Part shown: positions 1 through 9,182 of the stretch, in pieces
How the letters are laid out: each line of letters begins with the position of its first letter
Position numbering within the stretch: position 1 is the first letter of the stretch
Assembly: GCF_020554845.1 (NCBI RefSeq)
Contig: NZ_JAJCIA010000027.1
Span: forward strand, 1 to 55,830
Origin: Blautia faecis
GTDB lineage: Bacteria; Bacillota; Clostridia; Lachnospirales; Lachnospiraceae
Reading direction: 5' to 3'
Length of the DNA: 55,830 nt
Position numbers and translations under genes: made by a program
Notes under the pieces: generated by a model
Seen by the model: only the letters and a program-made list of their open reading frames with translations
Database searches by the model: none
Told to the model about the DNA's origin: nothing

Positions 1-76
1 AATGGCTCGCTGGAGTAATACACATTGCCCAAATGCTGTGTGTCGGCTGGAACTTTTCAACACACTAAATGGCAAC

Positions 77-1900
77 TTAGCTAAGTACCTTCCTGGACTC
101 CTCATCCGCAAATTGCTGCCGTACCAACTGGTAATAGTATCCTTTCTTCGCCAACAGTTCCTTGTGTTTTCCCTGCTCTACAATCTTGCCGTCACGGACT
201 ACCAAAATCAGGTCGGCGTTTCGGATAGTGGACAGGCGGTGGGCGATCAGGAAGGAAGTGCGGCCTTTCAATAGTTTGTCTGTGGCCTGCTGGATCAGCT
301 GCTCTGTTTTGGTGTCGATAGAGGAGGTTGCTTCGTCCAGAACGAAAATGGCGGGATCTGCCAGTACTGCGCGGGCAAAGGAAATAAGCTGCTTTTCTCC
401 AGTGGAGAGACGGTCGCCGCCTTCACCTACGTCACTGTCATAACCTTTGTCAAGCTTTTCGGCTACCTCATCGGCATGAACTGCCTTCGCAGCAGCCTTT
501 ACTTCTTCATCAGTGGCATCCAGTCTTCCATAACGGATATTCTCCATCACAGTCCCGGAGAACAGATGTGGATTCTGAAGCACATAACCGATGTTACTGT
601 GCAGCCAAAGCTGACTTCGCTCACGGTAATCTCTGCCGTCGATGAGGATTCTTCCCTTAGTGGGCTCAAAGAAACGGCAGGCCAGGTTCACCAGCGTACT
701 TTTCCCTGCACCGGTCTCTCCGACGATTGCCACATTGGTACCAGCCGGAATTTTCAGGTTGAAGTTGCTGAGCACCTCTTCTTTTCCATCGGGATACTGG
801 AATGAAACGTTTTCAAACTCAATGTCGCCTTTAATGGGTTCCCAGTTCTCCTTGTGGGGATCAAAGAAATCTCCATACTTTTCCAGAACCTCTGGGGAGT
901 CTACCACCTGGGGCTTCTCTTCCAGAAGGGAGGTCACCCGCTCAACGTTGGCCTGAGCAGAAATGCACTGGGACAAAATTCCTGCAAGCCTCTGAATTGG
1001 TTCAAAAATTCCAACTGCATATGCAGTAAATGCAGCAAGTGTTCCTATGTCCATACTTCCATTCAGAACCATAATGCCGCCACGCTCCAGTACAAGGGCA
1101 GTTGCCAGAGCTCCAAAGAAAACTACCAGCGGAATATAAATTGCATTTAATCTGGCAGCCTTGATAGACGCACTTCTCATCTCCTCAGTGACAGAGGCAA
1201 ACTCCCGGAAGTTTTTCTCCTCCACAACCAGGGATTTCACAGTTTTCGCGCCCATAATTCCTTCGTTGTAGCCACTTGTGATCTTGGAATTGATTTTTCT
1301 CACCTGACGGTTCCATGTGAGGATCTTATTCTGGAAATACCAGGTAAGGACTGCAATAGCTGGAACGATCAGCATGATCACCAAAGCCAGTTTCCAGTTC
1401 AGAAACAGCATTGCAACAAACACACCCACTACATAAAAGATAGCCCACAGCATATCGATCACATCCCAGGCGATCAACTCTGTGATCCTGGCTACGTCGT
1501 TCATTACCCTGGACAGGATATATCCAACCGGAGTTGCATTGTAGTAGGAAAAAGACAGCTTCTGAAGATGAACAAACAATGCCCTTTTCATATCACAGCC
1601 TGTTTCCACATCAAGTGTCATGCAGCCTCTGGTGAAACAGATGACGGACCACATCTGAAAGACGATCACTGCAATATACAGCGCAATAAATCCTCCAAGT
1701 CCTGCCAGAGTATTTTTCTCGATAAAGGAATCAATGGCCTGTCGCTGAAATAACGGCATGATAATATCCACTACGGAGCAGAGAATATTCATCACAATTA
1801 CCATAATCAGCACATTTTTCCGGGGTGCAAGGAAAGGGAAAACCTTTTTCCAGATGGAAATATCAATGGATTTTGTATATTCTTTTTCTTCTATCCGCAC
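77..1900 (-). CDS. ABC exporter half-transporter, catalytically canonical partner (607 aa)
   Basis: One half of a heterodimeric multidrug or lipid-type ABC exporter in the membrane. The N-terminal membrane domain (about residues 25-310) is followed by a nucleotide-binding domain with Walker A GETGAGKST near 394-402, a deviant signature LSTGEKQ near 498 and Walker B VLDEATSSID near 520 with the catalytic Glu present. The upstream gene has the complementary defects, the pattern known for BmrCD/TM287-288 type heterodimers with one degenerate ATP site. The start is GTG at 1900, six bases behind GGAGG; it overlaps the end of the preceding gene by 10 bases, so the two are probably translationally coupled. 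The substrate cannot be read from sequence. Confidence 0.9.
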   Translation of the reverse strand: MRIEEKEYTKSIDISIWKKVFPFLAPRKNVLIMVIVMNILCSVVDIIMPLFQRQAIDSFIEKNTLAGLGGFIALYIAVIVFQMWSVICFTRGCMTLDVETGCDMKRALFVHLQKLSFSYYNATPVGYILSRVMNDVARITELIAWDVIDMLWAIFYVVGVFVAMLFLNWKLALVIMLIVPAIAVLTWYFQNKILTWNRQVRKINSKITSGYNEGIMGAKTVKSLVVEEKNFREFASVTEEMRSASIKAARLNAIYIPLVVFFGALATALVLERGGIMVLNGSMDIGTLAAFTAYAVGIFEPIQRLAGILSQCISAQANVERVTSLLEEKPQVVDSPEVLEKYGDFFDPHKENWEPIKGDIEFENVSFQYPDGKEEVLSNFNLKIPAGTNVAIVGETGAGKSTLVNLACRFFEPTKGRILIDGRDYRERSQLWLHSNIGYVLQNPHLFSGTVMENIRYGRLDATDEEVKAAAKAVHADEVAEKLDKGYDSDVGEGGDRLSTGEKQLISFARAVLADPAIFVLDEATSSIDTKTEQLIQQATDKLLKGRTSFLIAHRLSTIRNADLILVVRDGKIVEQGKHKELLAKKGYYYQLVRQQFADEESRKVLS

Positions 1901-3864
1901 ATTGCACCTCCTTCCATGAGACGGATATCACTGTTCATCTGGATCTCATAAATGTCTTTGTATGGTCCCTCCTGGTGGATCAGTTCCTCATGGGTACCCA
2001 TCTGCTGGATTACTCCCTTGTCCATCACAATAATACAGTCAGCCTGCATAAGAGATGTGATCCGATGGGAAATCATAATAACCGTTGCTTTCTCCATCTC
2101 TTTTTTCAGTTCTTTGCGGATCTTGTTGTCTGTCTCCGTATCTACTGCGGATAGGGAATCGTCAAATACCAGGATCGGAGCTTCTTTCATCAGCATTCTG
2201 GCAATTGCAACACGCTGCTTCTGTCCACCGGACAAAGTGACGCCACGCTCACCTACGATGGTGTCATATCCGTCTGCAAAATGAAGAATTGACTCATCTA
2301 CACAGGCAATCTCCGCTGCATGGCGGATTTCTTCATCCAGAAGCTTCTCCTTTGTGATGCCAATATTCTCACGGATGGTTCTGGAGAAAAGGAACGGTTC
2401 CTGGAGTACCATTCCGATGTTCTGGCGCAGGTACTGACGGTCAATGTCACGAATGTCTGTACCACCAATGGTAATACTGCCGCAGTCTTCCGGCAGATCA
2501 TATAAACGGTTCAGTAAATGAACCAGAGTTGATTTTCCACTTCCGGTTGTGCCAAGGATTGCAAAGGTGCTTCCGGATGGGATTGTAAAATTGATATTTT
2601 TCAGGACCGGGTGGTCTGGGGAATAACTGAAAGATACATCGCGGAAGCAGATATCGCCATCCATGGCAGGTTTCATTCCAATGATATGTCCCAAAGTCTG
2701 CTTTTCTCCACAGCCTTTATTTTCGGAATCCTCACTCGTTCGCTCTGCTGTCCGCGCAGGAATCTTATAATCCAGAGTTGCCTCACTCTGTCCTGCCTTC
2801 TTCTTTTTCACAATATTCTCTGCATTTTCATTTCTGTCTGTAGACTTAGCTTCACACTTTACAGCAGCATCCTCTTCCTCAGCCTCCAGAATATAAGCCA
2901 CACGCTCCTTGGAAACCCCAGCCTTACTCATATCTGAAATAATCCTTCCCAGGCTTCGCACCGGCCAGGTCAGAGACGCATTGTAGGAAATAAATGCCAT
3001 AAACTCGCCCAATGTGATCCGTCCATTCACGGCAAAAACAACACCAGTCACCATGACCACCAGCACCTGCAGGTTGGTGATCAAATCTCCCGATGCCCAG
3101 TAAACGCTCATCAGTTTTCCAAGATATACCCATAAATTGGAGTAGGCATTATTTTTCTCATCAAACCGGTCGATTTCATACTTTTCTCTACCAAAAGCAC
3201 GCACTACACGAACTCCAGTCAGATTCTCCTGCACGGTACTGGAAAGTGCCCCCTCCGCCTCATCAGCATCCTGAAAACGTTTCCCGATCCTGGAATAGAA
3301 ATAGCAGGAATAACCGATGATCACCGGGAAAAAAGCTGCCGCAGCCAGTGTGATCTGCACATTCATGGAAAACATGATTCCCAGATACAGTACGATCAGG
3401 AAACAGATTCGAAACACCTCCGGCAGCTGCCTGCACACAAAGTTACGGATCACTTCCACGTCAGAGGTACATCTCTGAATGATCTCCCCGGTCTGGTGCT
3501 TTACATGCCAGGAAAAAGGCAGATACTGGGTGTGGTGATACAAGGTGTCACGGATGGATTTCAGGAAATTCTCTGAGCCTTTTGCCAGGCACATTTTACT
3601 TAAGTAATTAAAAACTCCCGAAAGAACTGCCGAAGCAGCTACCAGAAGTGCTGCCAGAAGCAGTGTCTGCCGCACATTCAGACCATCCGGAATTCCATCC
3701 AGCACCAGAATATGGTCTGCTGTGTATTTCACGATCTGTGGGATCAACGCATTACATGCTGTAAACAACACCGAAAATAATAGCGTTCCCACAAAAAACC
3801 GGATATTTCCTTTCAGGAAACGGAAAATGATCCGGAATTTCCCGGTTTTATTCTTCGTATTCAT
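1891..3864 (-). CDS. ABC exporter half-transporter with degenerate Walker B (657 aa)
   Basis: Partner of the downstream exporter half. Six-helix membrane domain (about 20-310), then a nucleotide-binding domain with Walker A GTTGSGKST near 438, a perfect LSGGQKQR near 544 and Walker B ending VFDDS near 567, where Asp replaces the usual catalytic Glu. That is the signature of the non-hydrolysing site in heterodimeric exporters. Odd feature: a charged Lys/Glu-rich insertion of about 70 residues (roughly 329-400) between the membrane and ATPase domains, absent from the partner. ATG at 3864 follows GGGGGGAAAG. It lies 43 bases after the surface-polymer operon, beyond a terminator, so it is probably transcribed separately; no clear promoter was found. 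Confidence 0.9.
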   Translation of the reverse strand: MNTKNKTGKFRIIFRFLKGNIRFFVGTLLFSVLFTACNALIPQIVKYTADHILVLDGIPDGLNVRQTLLLAALLVAASAVLSGVFNYLSKMCLAKGSENFLKSIRDTLYHHTQYLPFSWHVKHQTGEIIQRCTSDVEVIRNFVCRQLPEVFRICFLIVLYLGIMFSMNVQITLAAAAFFPVIIGYSCYFYSRIGKRFQDADEAEGALSSTVQENLTGVRVVRAFGREKYEIDRFDEKNNAYSNLWVYLGKLMSVYWASGDLITNLQVLVVMVTGVVFAVNGRITLGEFMAFISYNASLTWPVRSLGRIISDMSKAGVSKERVAYILEAEEEDAAVKCEAKSTDRNENAENIVKKKKAGQSEATLDYKIPARTAERTSEDSENKGCGEKQTLGHIIGMKPAMDGDICFRDVSFSYSPDHPVLKNINFTIPSGSTFAILGTTGSGKSTLVHLLNRLYDLPEDCGSITIGGTDIRDIDRQYLRQNIGMVLQEPFLFSRTIRENIGITKEKLLDEEIRHAAEIACVDESILHFADGYDTIVGERGVTLSGGQKQRVAIARMLMKEAPILVFDDSLSAVDTETDNKIRKELKKEMEKATVIMISHRITSLMQADCIIVMDKGVIQQMGTHEELIHQEGPYKDIYEIQMNSDIRLMEGGAMCG

Positions 3865-3883
3865 ACTTTCCCCCCATTTTATA

Positions 3884-3921
3884 GAAAAAGGACACTCCCT
3901 GAACGAATCAAGGAATGTCCT
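3884..3921 (-). terminator. Rho-independent terminator of the surface-polymer operon
   Basis: On the minus strand AGGACATTCC and GGGAGTGTCCT form a hairpin with a 12-base loop, followed by five U. The stem overlaps the last codons and stop of the preceding gene (stop at 3908). Confidence 0.8.
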
Positions 3922-5614
3922 CCTTCACTCCAAAAGTTTTACATATTCTTTCCAATGCATCATATTCCAAGGCCTTGTTTCCTACATAACTCTCAAAGGC
4001 TCCAAAAAATTCCCAGGCCGCAGGCTGCAGATACAGTTCTTTTTTCACATATCCATCCAGGATCACTGCTTCTGGCAAAAGACTTTTATAGGCGGCGCTC
4101 TGTGCCCCCAGCACATAAATCCTGTGCTCCTTCGACAGCTGCTCCAAAGCTTTTTTCTGCTCTGCAGTTGGTGCAAGCTCACCATTTACCAGAATACTTC
4201 CCGGAACCGGCTTTTGTACCAGCTTCATGGAAATACGCTCTCCCTGCAGGTTCCATTTCCCACACACAAGGTAAGTCTCACCATTGTAGGAAACCGTTTC
4301 CACCTGGTTTTCTTCTGGTCTGGCTGCAGCAAGTACCGGAAGGCGCATTATCCGAAGGCGGTTTTCCTTTCCGTAGTCTCCCAGCTGCTGGCAATCTGCC
4401 GGAGCATATATCCGGTCAAATACAGTAAGGGCTTTTCGCCATCTTGCCGGATATTTTTCATGGATGTAAGGCAGAAAATCAAGATCCACCAGAACTTTCA
4501 TTTTTGCCGGTGCCTCTGCTGCCAGATAATATGGCAGATACCCGGTACTTCCAGCCATAATCACCACATCCCAGGAACTGCTGCCGAACAGCCTGCCCCA
4601 CTCTCTTCTGGCAAGCATTCGCATATATCTTCGTATTTCCGGATTTTCCAGATAAAGAGCCGGATTTTTCTCAATCATACGGTAATTCAGGAAATCTTCC
4701 TCACTCAAAGTCATCCTTCCTGCGCCCATCACTTTTGGAAGCTCTTTTTCAAAGGCGAGAAATTCTTTCACATCTCCCCTGCTTCCAAGCCAGCCACTAT
4801 AAATAACCGTATCATATTTTTCCCTGTCCATACTGTCTGCAAGCTTTCGGACAACAAGCTTAGCCTCCCGCTCGGCTTTCCAGCTGCTAAGAATCAGGAC
4901 TTTCTTCCTTTCCTCCTGATTTCGAAGGGAGAAAAACTCCATTCCAGGCACTGCATTCTGCCTTCGGATACACTCCAGAAGACTGCCTCTGCCTTCTTTT
5001 AATCCTTCCTTTTTCTCTATGATCACATTTCCATCATAGACTTTTCCCAGGGTGCATTTTTCCAGCCATGCTTCCTTCGCTTTGCTCTTAGACGGAGCGT
5101 AGATATAATCTGTTTTCAGAAGCTCCCTTGCCGTAACTGAGAGAAACTCTGCTGTCTCCACAGACTTCCTATCATAAATTTCCAGCATGGGATTAAAATA
5201 AACCTGTGTTTCTTTTTTCACAAAAGAGCCTGGCAAAACCATATTACCGATAATGTAACCAGCCTGGGAAAGCGCCTCCAGATATTCACGACTTTCCTCT
5301 TTTACATAGTCCACACCTGTTTTTTTCACCAGATGAAAACCGCCTTTTATGCAGGCCGTAACACTCGCCTTCTCAGAGGAAACATAATTCTTCAGCGCAT
5401 AGTCCAGCATTTCCAGAAGCAGGTCACTGCCAGGCTTTTTTTCATCTATAAGGAAGAAAAAATGGGAAGCATCCACCGGATTCCCGCATATCTCTGCGTA
5501 GGCATAGTTTTTGGAAAGTTCTTTCTTATTCTCATGAATGAATTTCAGAGCCTGACGCTTCACGCTCTCATAATCCTCCATATTATCTTTCAAAATCTTC
5601 TCTATCTCATTCAT
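3908..5614 (-). CDS. Degenerate CDP-glycerol glycerophosphotransferase-like paralogue (568 aa)
   Basis: Not a confidently named family. Both halves follow the plan of the product of the gene just upstream. The N-terminal half has PGSFVKKETQVYF and a DYIYAP segment where that protein has PGYFTKRKEQIFV and DYLIAP, but the WHG catalytic motif has become NPM. The second half has KKVLILSSWKAEREA..KYDTVIYSG against KKLLMYAGDF..KYDVTLLVCGG. No SDYSS nucleotide-binding motif is visible. It is probably a non-catalytic or re-purposed member of the polymer-polymerase family working with its neighbours. The start ATG overlaps the upstream stop by 8 bases, with AGAGGAC before it, so coupling is likely. 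Last gene of the operon. Confidence 0.6.
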   Translation of the reverse strand: MNEIEKILKDNMEDYESVKRQALKFIHENKKELSKNYAYAEICGNPVDASHFFFLIDEKKPGSDLLLEMLDYALKNYVSSEKASVTACIKGGFHLVKKTGVDYVKEESREYLEALSQAGYIIGNMVLPGSFVKKETQVYFNPMLEIYDRKSVETAEFLSVTARELLKTDYIYAPSKSKAKEAWLEKCTLGKVYDGNVIIEKKEGLKEGRGSLLECIRRQNAVPGMEFFSLRNQEERKKVLILSSWKAEREAKLVVRKLADSMDREKYDTVIYSGWLGSRGDVKEFLAFEKELPKVMGAGRMTLSEEDFLNYRMIEKNPALYLENPEIRRYMRMLARREWGRLFGSSSWDVVIMAGSTGYLPYYLAAEAPAKMKVLVDLDFLPYIHEKYPARWRKALTVFDRIYAPADCQQLGDYGKENRLRIMRLPVLAAARPEENQVETVSYNGETYLVCGKWNLQGERISMKLVQKPVPGSILVNGELAPTAEQKKALEQLSKEHRIYVLGAQSAAYKSLLPEAVILDGYVKKELYLQPAAWEFFGAFESYVGNKALEYDALERICKTFGVKEDIP

Positions 5615-7895
5615 CTGAAGTCCTCTTACCTTCTATCAGCTCATCCAGCTTCTCACTCTGTTCCTGATTCCAGGACCTGGCCTGAAAGCTGTAAGGCATC
5701 TCTGTTGTGCAGTCTTCTGCCAGCAGCTTCATATTCATGGTTTTTGCAGCAAGGGTACCCAGGCTTTCTTCTTCCCCTTCCGGACAGATAAAATAATCGC
5801 ACAGATTCATAAATGCAAAGGGTTTCTCAAGCCATCCGGTAAGGATCACCCTTCCCTCCAGGTGAAGATCTGAAACCATAGCTTTCAGCTTCTGATACCC
5901 TTTCCCTTTTCCGGTAATGTAAAGACAGGTATTTTTCTCCAGACGGCAAAAGGCTTTCAGAACGTTCTGGGCTTTCTGCTGGTACATACAGATATAATTG
6001 ACTTTCTCTGTATCCGGTGCCGGAATGGCTTCCACAGTAATAACAGCTGGATTGTTTCCCTGGTATCTGGCAATAAAGTAGCTTTCTGTGGCAGATACGA
6101 TTACCTGCTGGCCTGCCAGCTCCTTTGCAATCTGTTTTTCCCTGACAAAACGTGCATTGTATTGGAAAAACCGAACGCCCTCCATCTCCTTTGCCACCAC
6201 TGAAAACAGGCTCTTTTTCCCGGTAAGGTCAATTGCACAGTCGAATTTCGCCTCTCCAAACAGGCGCCTTGCCTCTCTCTTGTAAAAAGCATGTGGAATA
6301 TCTTTTATTTTTCCCTTCAAAAACAGCTCATTCTTCGCGATTTCCTCCGCTTTTCCGTTAAAAGGCTGACCACGGTAAAGGATCCGAAGCCCGGTAGGAA
6401 GACCTATGATCTGTTCTTCTGCAAAATCGTCTCCACCACCGCACACAAGCAAGGTAACATCGTATTTCTGAAAATCCAGGTTCTCTGCAAGTCCAAGAAA
6501 TGCTTCGGTGTCATCTCCCTCCGAAAAATCACCGGCATACATCAGAAGCTTTTTCTTTGGTGACTGCGCCTCATCCTGACAGGCTATACACCGGGAATCT
6601 TCTTTTCCGTGGAACACAATGTCTGCAAGGCGGCGGCAGACCTCTCCGTCATCTTGCGGACACGCCCAGGCTGCTTCCCTTTCGTAAACCTTCCGGTATG
6701 GCTCCATGGCTCTTTCGGCATCCTTCACATAATCTCCAAGCTGCTCATAAGTTTCTGCAACAGGACCCGGCAGCTTATCAATTCCGAAGTATAAGCCTCT
6801 GTAATTTTTATATTCTGCAAGATCCGGGATAAAGAACAAAATGGGCTTTTTCGATACCAGATAGTCAAAATAAATACTGGAATAATCGGAAATCAGAACA
6901 TCTGTAGCACGAAGAAGCTCATTGGTATCTACGGTTGCAGGAATATACTGGCCGGTTATCCCTACTGTGTCTTTAATGTGGTAATATACAATCTGATGAG
7001 GCTTCACCAGCACCTGGTACTCCCTGGTATCCACATTCTCCTCGATAGTGCGGATCATCTTCTCATAGGCATCCAGGCTGGTATCAGGGCTGGAATACCT
7101 GCTGCCCTTCCAGGTAGGCGCATAAAGGATCAGCTTCTTCTTTAGATCTGCCTCCACGCCTGCCATCTGCAGCTTCTTAAATATGGCCTCCCGGTCTGTG
7201 TGAAAATAGCTGTCATTACGGGGCTGCCCGATTTCCAGGATTTTTCCGGGATAAAGATTTTTCATTTTGAACGCATTCTCATAAATCTCTGTCATAAAAT
7301 GATTGGGCGCGATCAGATAGTCTGCTGCAAGGAAATTCCTTACTGTATTTCCTGCACTCACCTTGCCTGCCGGAATGTCAAATCCAATGGTTTTTAACGG
7401 GATTCCGTGCCAGGTATCCACAAAGATCTGCTCCTTACGTTTGGTAAAATATCCGGGAAAGCTTACATTATTGATCAGATATTTGGCTGTAGCCAGATAT
7501 TCCCTGTATTCTACAGACTGGAATTTAATAAATTTCACATTTGGATCATCCCTGTAAAGTCCCATCCATGGTTCATTATCCGAAAAATCGTCAATGACCC
7601 AGACATGGAGATACTCCTGAAATTCTGTCTGGGTCAGCAAATACTTGAAAATGGCATGAGGGCTGCAGGTCATGCCTCTGCCCCCAAATGCCTCGTATAG
7701 TATACATTTTTCTTTTATGGGACTGTCAAGAAAATCCGCGTACTTCTCCCGAAGCTCCTCCGTAAGATTGTATTTTGCCTCATCCCTGGCTCTCTTTAAG
7801 GCAGCCTCAAAAGTGTCCTTTTCTTTACCGGAATTTTCATCCGGGCGGACCAGCTTTTTCACCAGCTTCTTCAGGTTGTTCACGGTGATCTTCAT
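5607..7895 (-). CDS. Bifunctional CDP-glycerol glycerophosphotransferase / GT4-like glycosyltransferase (762 aa)
   Basis: Predicted to add glycerol phosphate from CDP-glycerol to a membrane-linked sugar and also to transfer a sugar. The N-terminal Glyphos_transf domain (about 55-430) has the landmarks VDTWHG, LYAPTWKGSR, VKPHQ and LISDYSSIYFDY. From about 460 a second, GT-B-like domain follows, with a YITGKGKGYQKL..VILTGWLEKP stretch near 680-710. I chose ATG at 7895 because AGGGGG lies seven bases upstream and the start then sits one base after the stop of the preceding gene; a longer reading to 7919 would overlap that gene. The fusion suggests synthesis of a glycosylated poly(glycerol phosphate) chain. 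It acts at the cytoplasmic membrane face. Confidence 0.8.
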   Translation of the reverse strand: MKITVNNLKKLVKKLVRPDENSGKEKDTFEAALKRARDEAKYNLTEELREKYADFLDSPIKEKCILYEAFGGRGMTCSPHAIFKYLLTQTEFQEYLHVWVIDDFSDNEPWMGLYRDDPNVKFIKFQSVEYREYLATAKYLINNVSFPGYFTKRKEQIFVDTWHGIPLKTIGFDIPAGKVSAGNTVRNFLAADYLIAPNHFMTEIYENAFKMKNLYPGKILEIGQPRNDSYFHTDREAIFKKLQMAGVEADLKKKLILYAPTWKGSRYSSPDTSLDAYEKMIRTIEENVDTREYQVLVKPHQIVYYHIKDTVGITGQYIPATVDTNELLRATDVLISDYSSIYFDYLVSKKPILFFIPDLAEYKNYRGLYFGIDKLPGPVAETYEQLGDYVKDAERAMEPYRKVYEREAAWACPQDDGEVCRRLADIVFHGKEDSRCIACQDEAQSPKKKLLMYAGDFSEGDDTEAFLGLAENLDFQKYDVTLLVCGGGDDFAEEQIIGLPTGLRILYRGQPFNGKAEEIAKNELFLKGKIKDIPHAFYKREARRLFGEAKFDCAIDLTGKKSLFSVVAKEMEGVRFFQYNARFVREKQIAKELAGQQVIVSATESYFIARYQGNNPAVITVEAIPAPDTEKVNYICMYQQKAQNVLKAFCRLEKNTCLYITGKGKGYQKLKAMVSDLHLEGRVILTGWLEKPFAFMNLCDYFICPEGEEESLGTLAAKTMNMKLLAEDCTTEMPYSFQARSWNQEQSEKLDELIEGKRTSDE

Positions 7896-7896
7896 G

Positions 7897-9099
7897 TCAC
7901 TTCCCCCTCTTCTTCGCAACTACACGTTCAAAAAGTCCGTCCCATTCTTTCACAGCCTTGTCAATAGAGAAATCATCAGACTTGGCAATGGCATTCGCAG
8001 ACATCCGGGCACGAAGCTCTTCATCATGTGCCAGTTTCAGCATGGCCTGGGCAAATTTATGAGGATCAAACGCTTCAGGAAGGAAACCGGTCTTTCCATC
8101 ATCAATGATCAGATCCATGGCGCCCATATGATAAGCGATTACCGGAAGACCGAACTCAAAGGCTTCCATAATCACCATAGGCCAGCCTTCCCATCTGGAT
8201 GGAAGAAGGAAAACAGAAGAATTCAGATAATACTTCTCAGGCTCATTGGTATATCCTACAAAATGGACACGCTTCTCCAGATGACGCTTCTTCGCGTCTG
8301 CCCTGATCTGGTCAAAAAGATCTCCGTCTCCGATGATATCAAGCTCCCACTCCGAATCCTCTTTACAGAACTCTTCAAAGGATTCCATCATCAGATCCAG
8401 TCCTTTGGCATATACGAAACGGGTCGCCATGAGAAAACGTTTGGATTTCACATCGCACTTCTTTTCACTGACAAAGCTTCTGGGATTGATTTTTACTTCA
8501 CAATCTATTCCAAGCTTCTCCATATAGTCCCGCTTATCATAATCACTCAACACAATGTAGCGGTCCAGATTTGGCAGATACTGCTGAAGAAGGTTCTCCT
8601 GCTGCCAGAAAACGACAGGCTTCACATGAAGATATCCGTCATAGCAGTTATGCTGCCAGCCGATGGTTGCGGCTTTTAGCCGGGGCGCGATCATGGCAAG
8701 TCTCAGGCTTAAGGATGCAGTGGTAAGGATCACGTCATAATCCTGGGAATTGAAATATTCCACCCATTTCTCTCTTGTTTTTTTAGGAAAAATTGCTTCT
8801 GCAAGAATGGGATTCAAGCTTTTTTTATTAAACAGACCAGATCTGTCATTGAGCTTCTTCACCAGATAGCGGGCGCAGAAAGCCGGGGTATGATGCTTAT
8901 TCACGAACTGGCTGTTGTCAATGAAATCCACATTGATATCTTCACTTAAATGATACATGGTGCGGTCTTCACGAAAGCGGTCTTCATAAGTCATGATCGT
9001 CACTTCATGCTCTTTCACCAGCTCGTTGGCCAACAGGGAAACCACTCTCTTGGTTCCGCCAAGATCAAAGATTTTTGTTATCCAGATACATATTTTCAT
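7897..9099 (-). CDS. GT4-family glycosyltransferase (about 400 aa)
   Basis: GT-B fold retaining glycosyltransferase, expected to transfer a nucleotide-activated sugar to the surface polymer or its lipid carrier. It starts with the acceptor-side motif FDLGGTKRVV. The C-terminal donor domain has FLMATRFVYAKGLDLMMESF, WELDIIGDGDL, VHFVGYTNEPEKYY and SRWEGWPMVIMEAFEFGLPVIAY, the EX7E region of GT4 enzymes. ATG at 9099 is preferred over the GTG at 9111 because AGGGGTGG is correctly spaced for it. It sits between two glycerophosphotransferase genes in the same transcript. The sugar specificity is not readable. Confidence 0.85.
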   Translation of the reverse strand: MKICIWITKIFDLGGTKRVVSLLANELVKEHEVTIMTYEDRFREDRTMYHLSEDINVDFIDNSQFVNKHHTPAFCARYLVKKLNDRSGLFNKKSLNPILAEAIFPKKTREKWVEYFNSQDYDVILTTASLSLRLAMIAPRLKAATIGWQHNCYDGYLHVKPVVFWQQENLLQQYLPNLDRYIVLSDYDKRDYMEKLGIDCEVKINPRSFVSEKKCDVKSKRFLMATRFVYAKGLDLMMESFEEFCKEDSEWELDIIGDGDLFDQIRADAKKRHLEKRVHFVGYTNEPEKYYLNSSVFLLPSRWEGWPMVIMEAFEFGLPVIAYHMGAMDLIIDDGKTGFLPEAFDPHKFAQAMLKLAHDEELRARMSANAIAKSDDFSIDKAVKEWDGLFERVVAKKRGK

Positions 9100-9182
9100 G
9101 TTATATACCACCCCTGCAGGGGCTTCCTCCTTTTGCGGGATAAATCCTGAAGCATGTAAAAAAGGCTTTCGTATTTTCTCTG

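Noticed and set aside
1..76. Start of the window checked for the end of another gene, a terminator or an R1 copy
   Set aside because: No clear hairpin with U-run, no R1 ends and no supported reading frame.
5607..7919. Longer reading of the 762-aa gene starting at 7919
   Set aside because: It would overlap the preceding gene by 23 bases; ATG 7895 has AGGGGG at good spacing and starts right after that gene stops.
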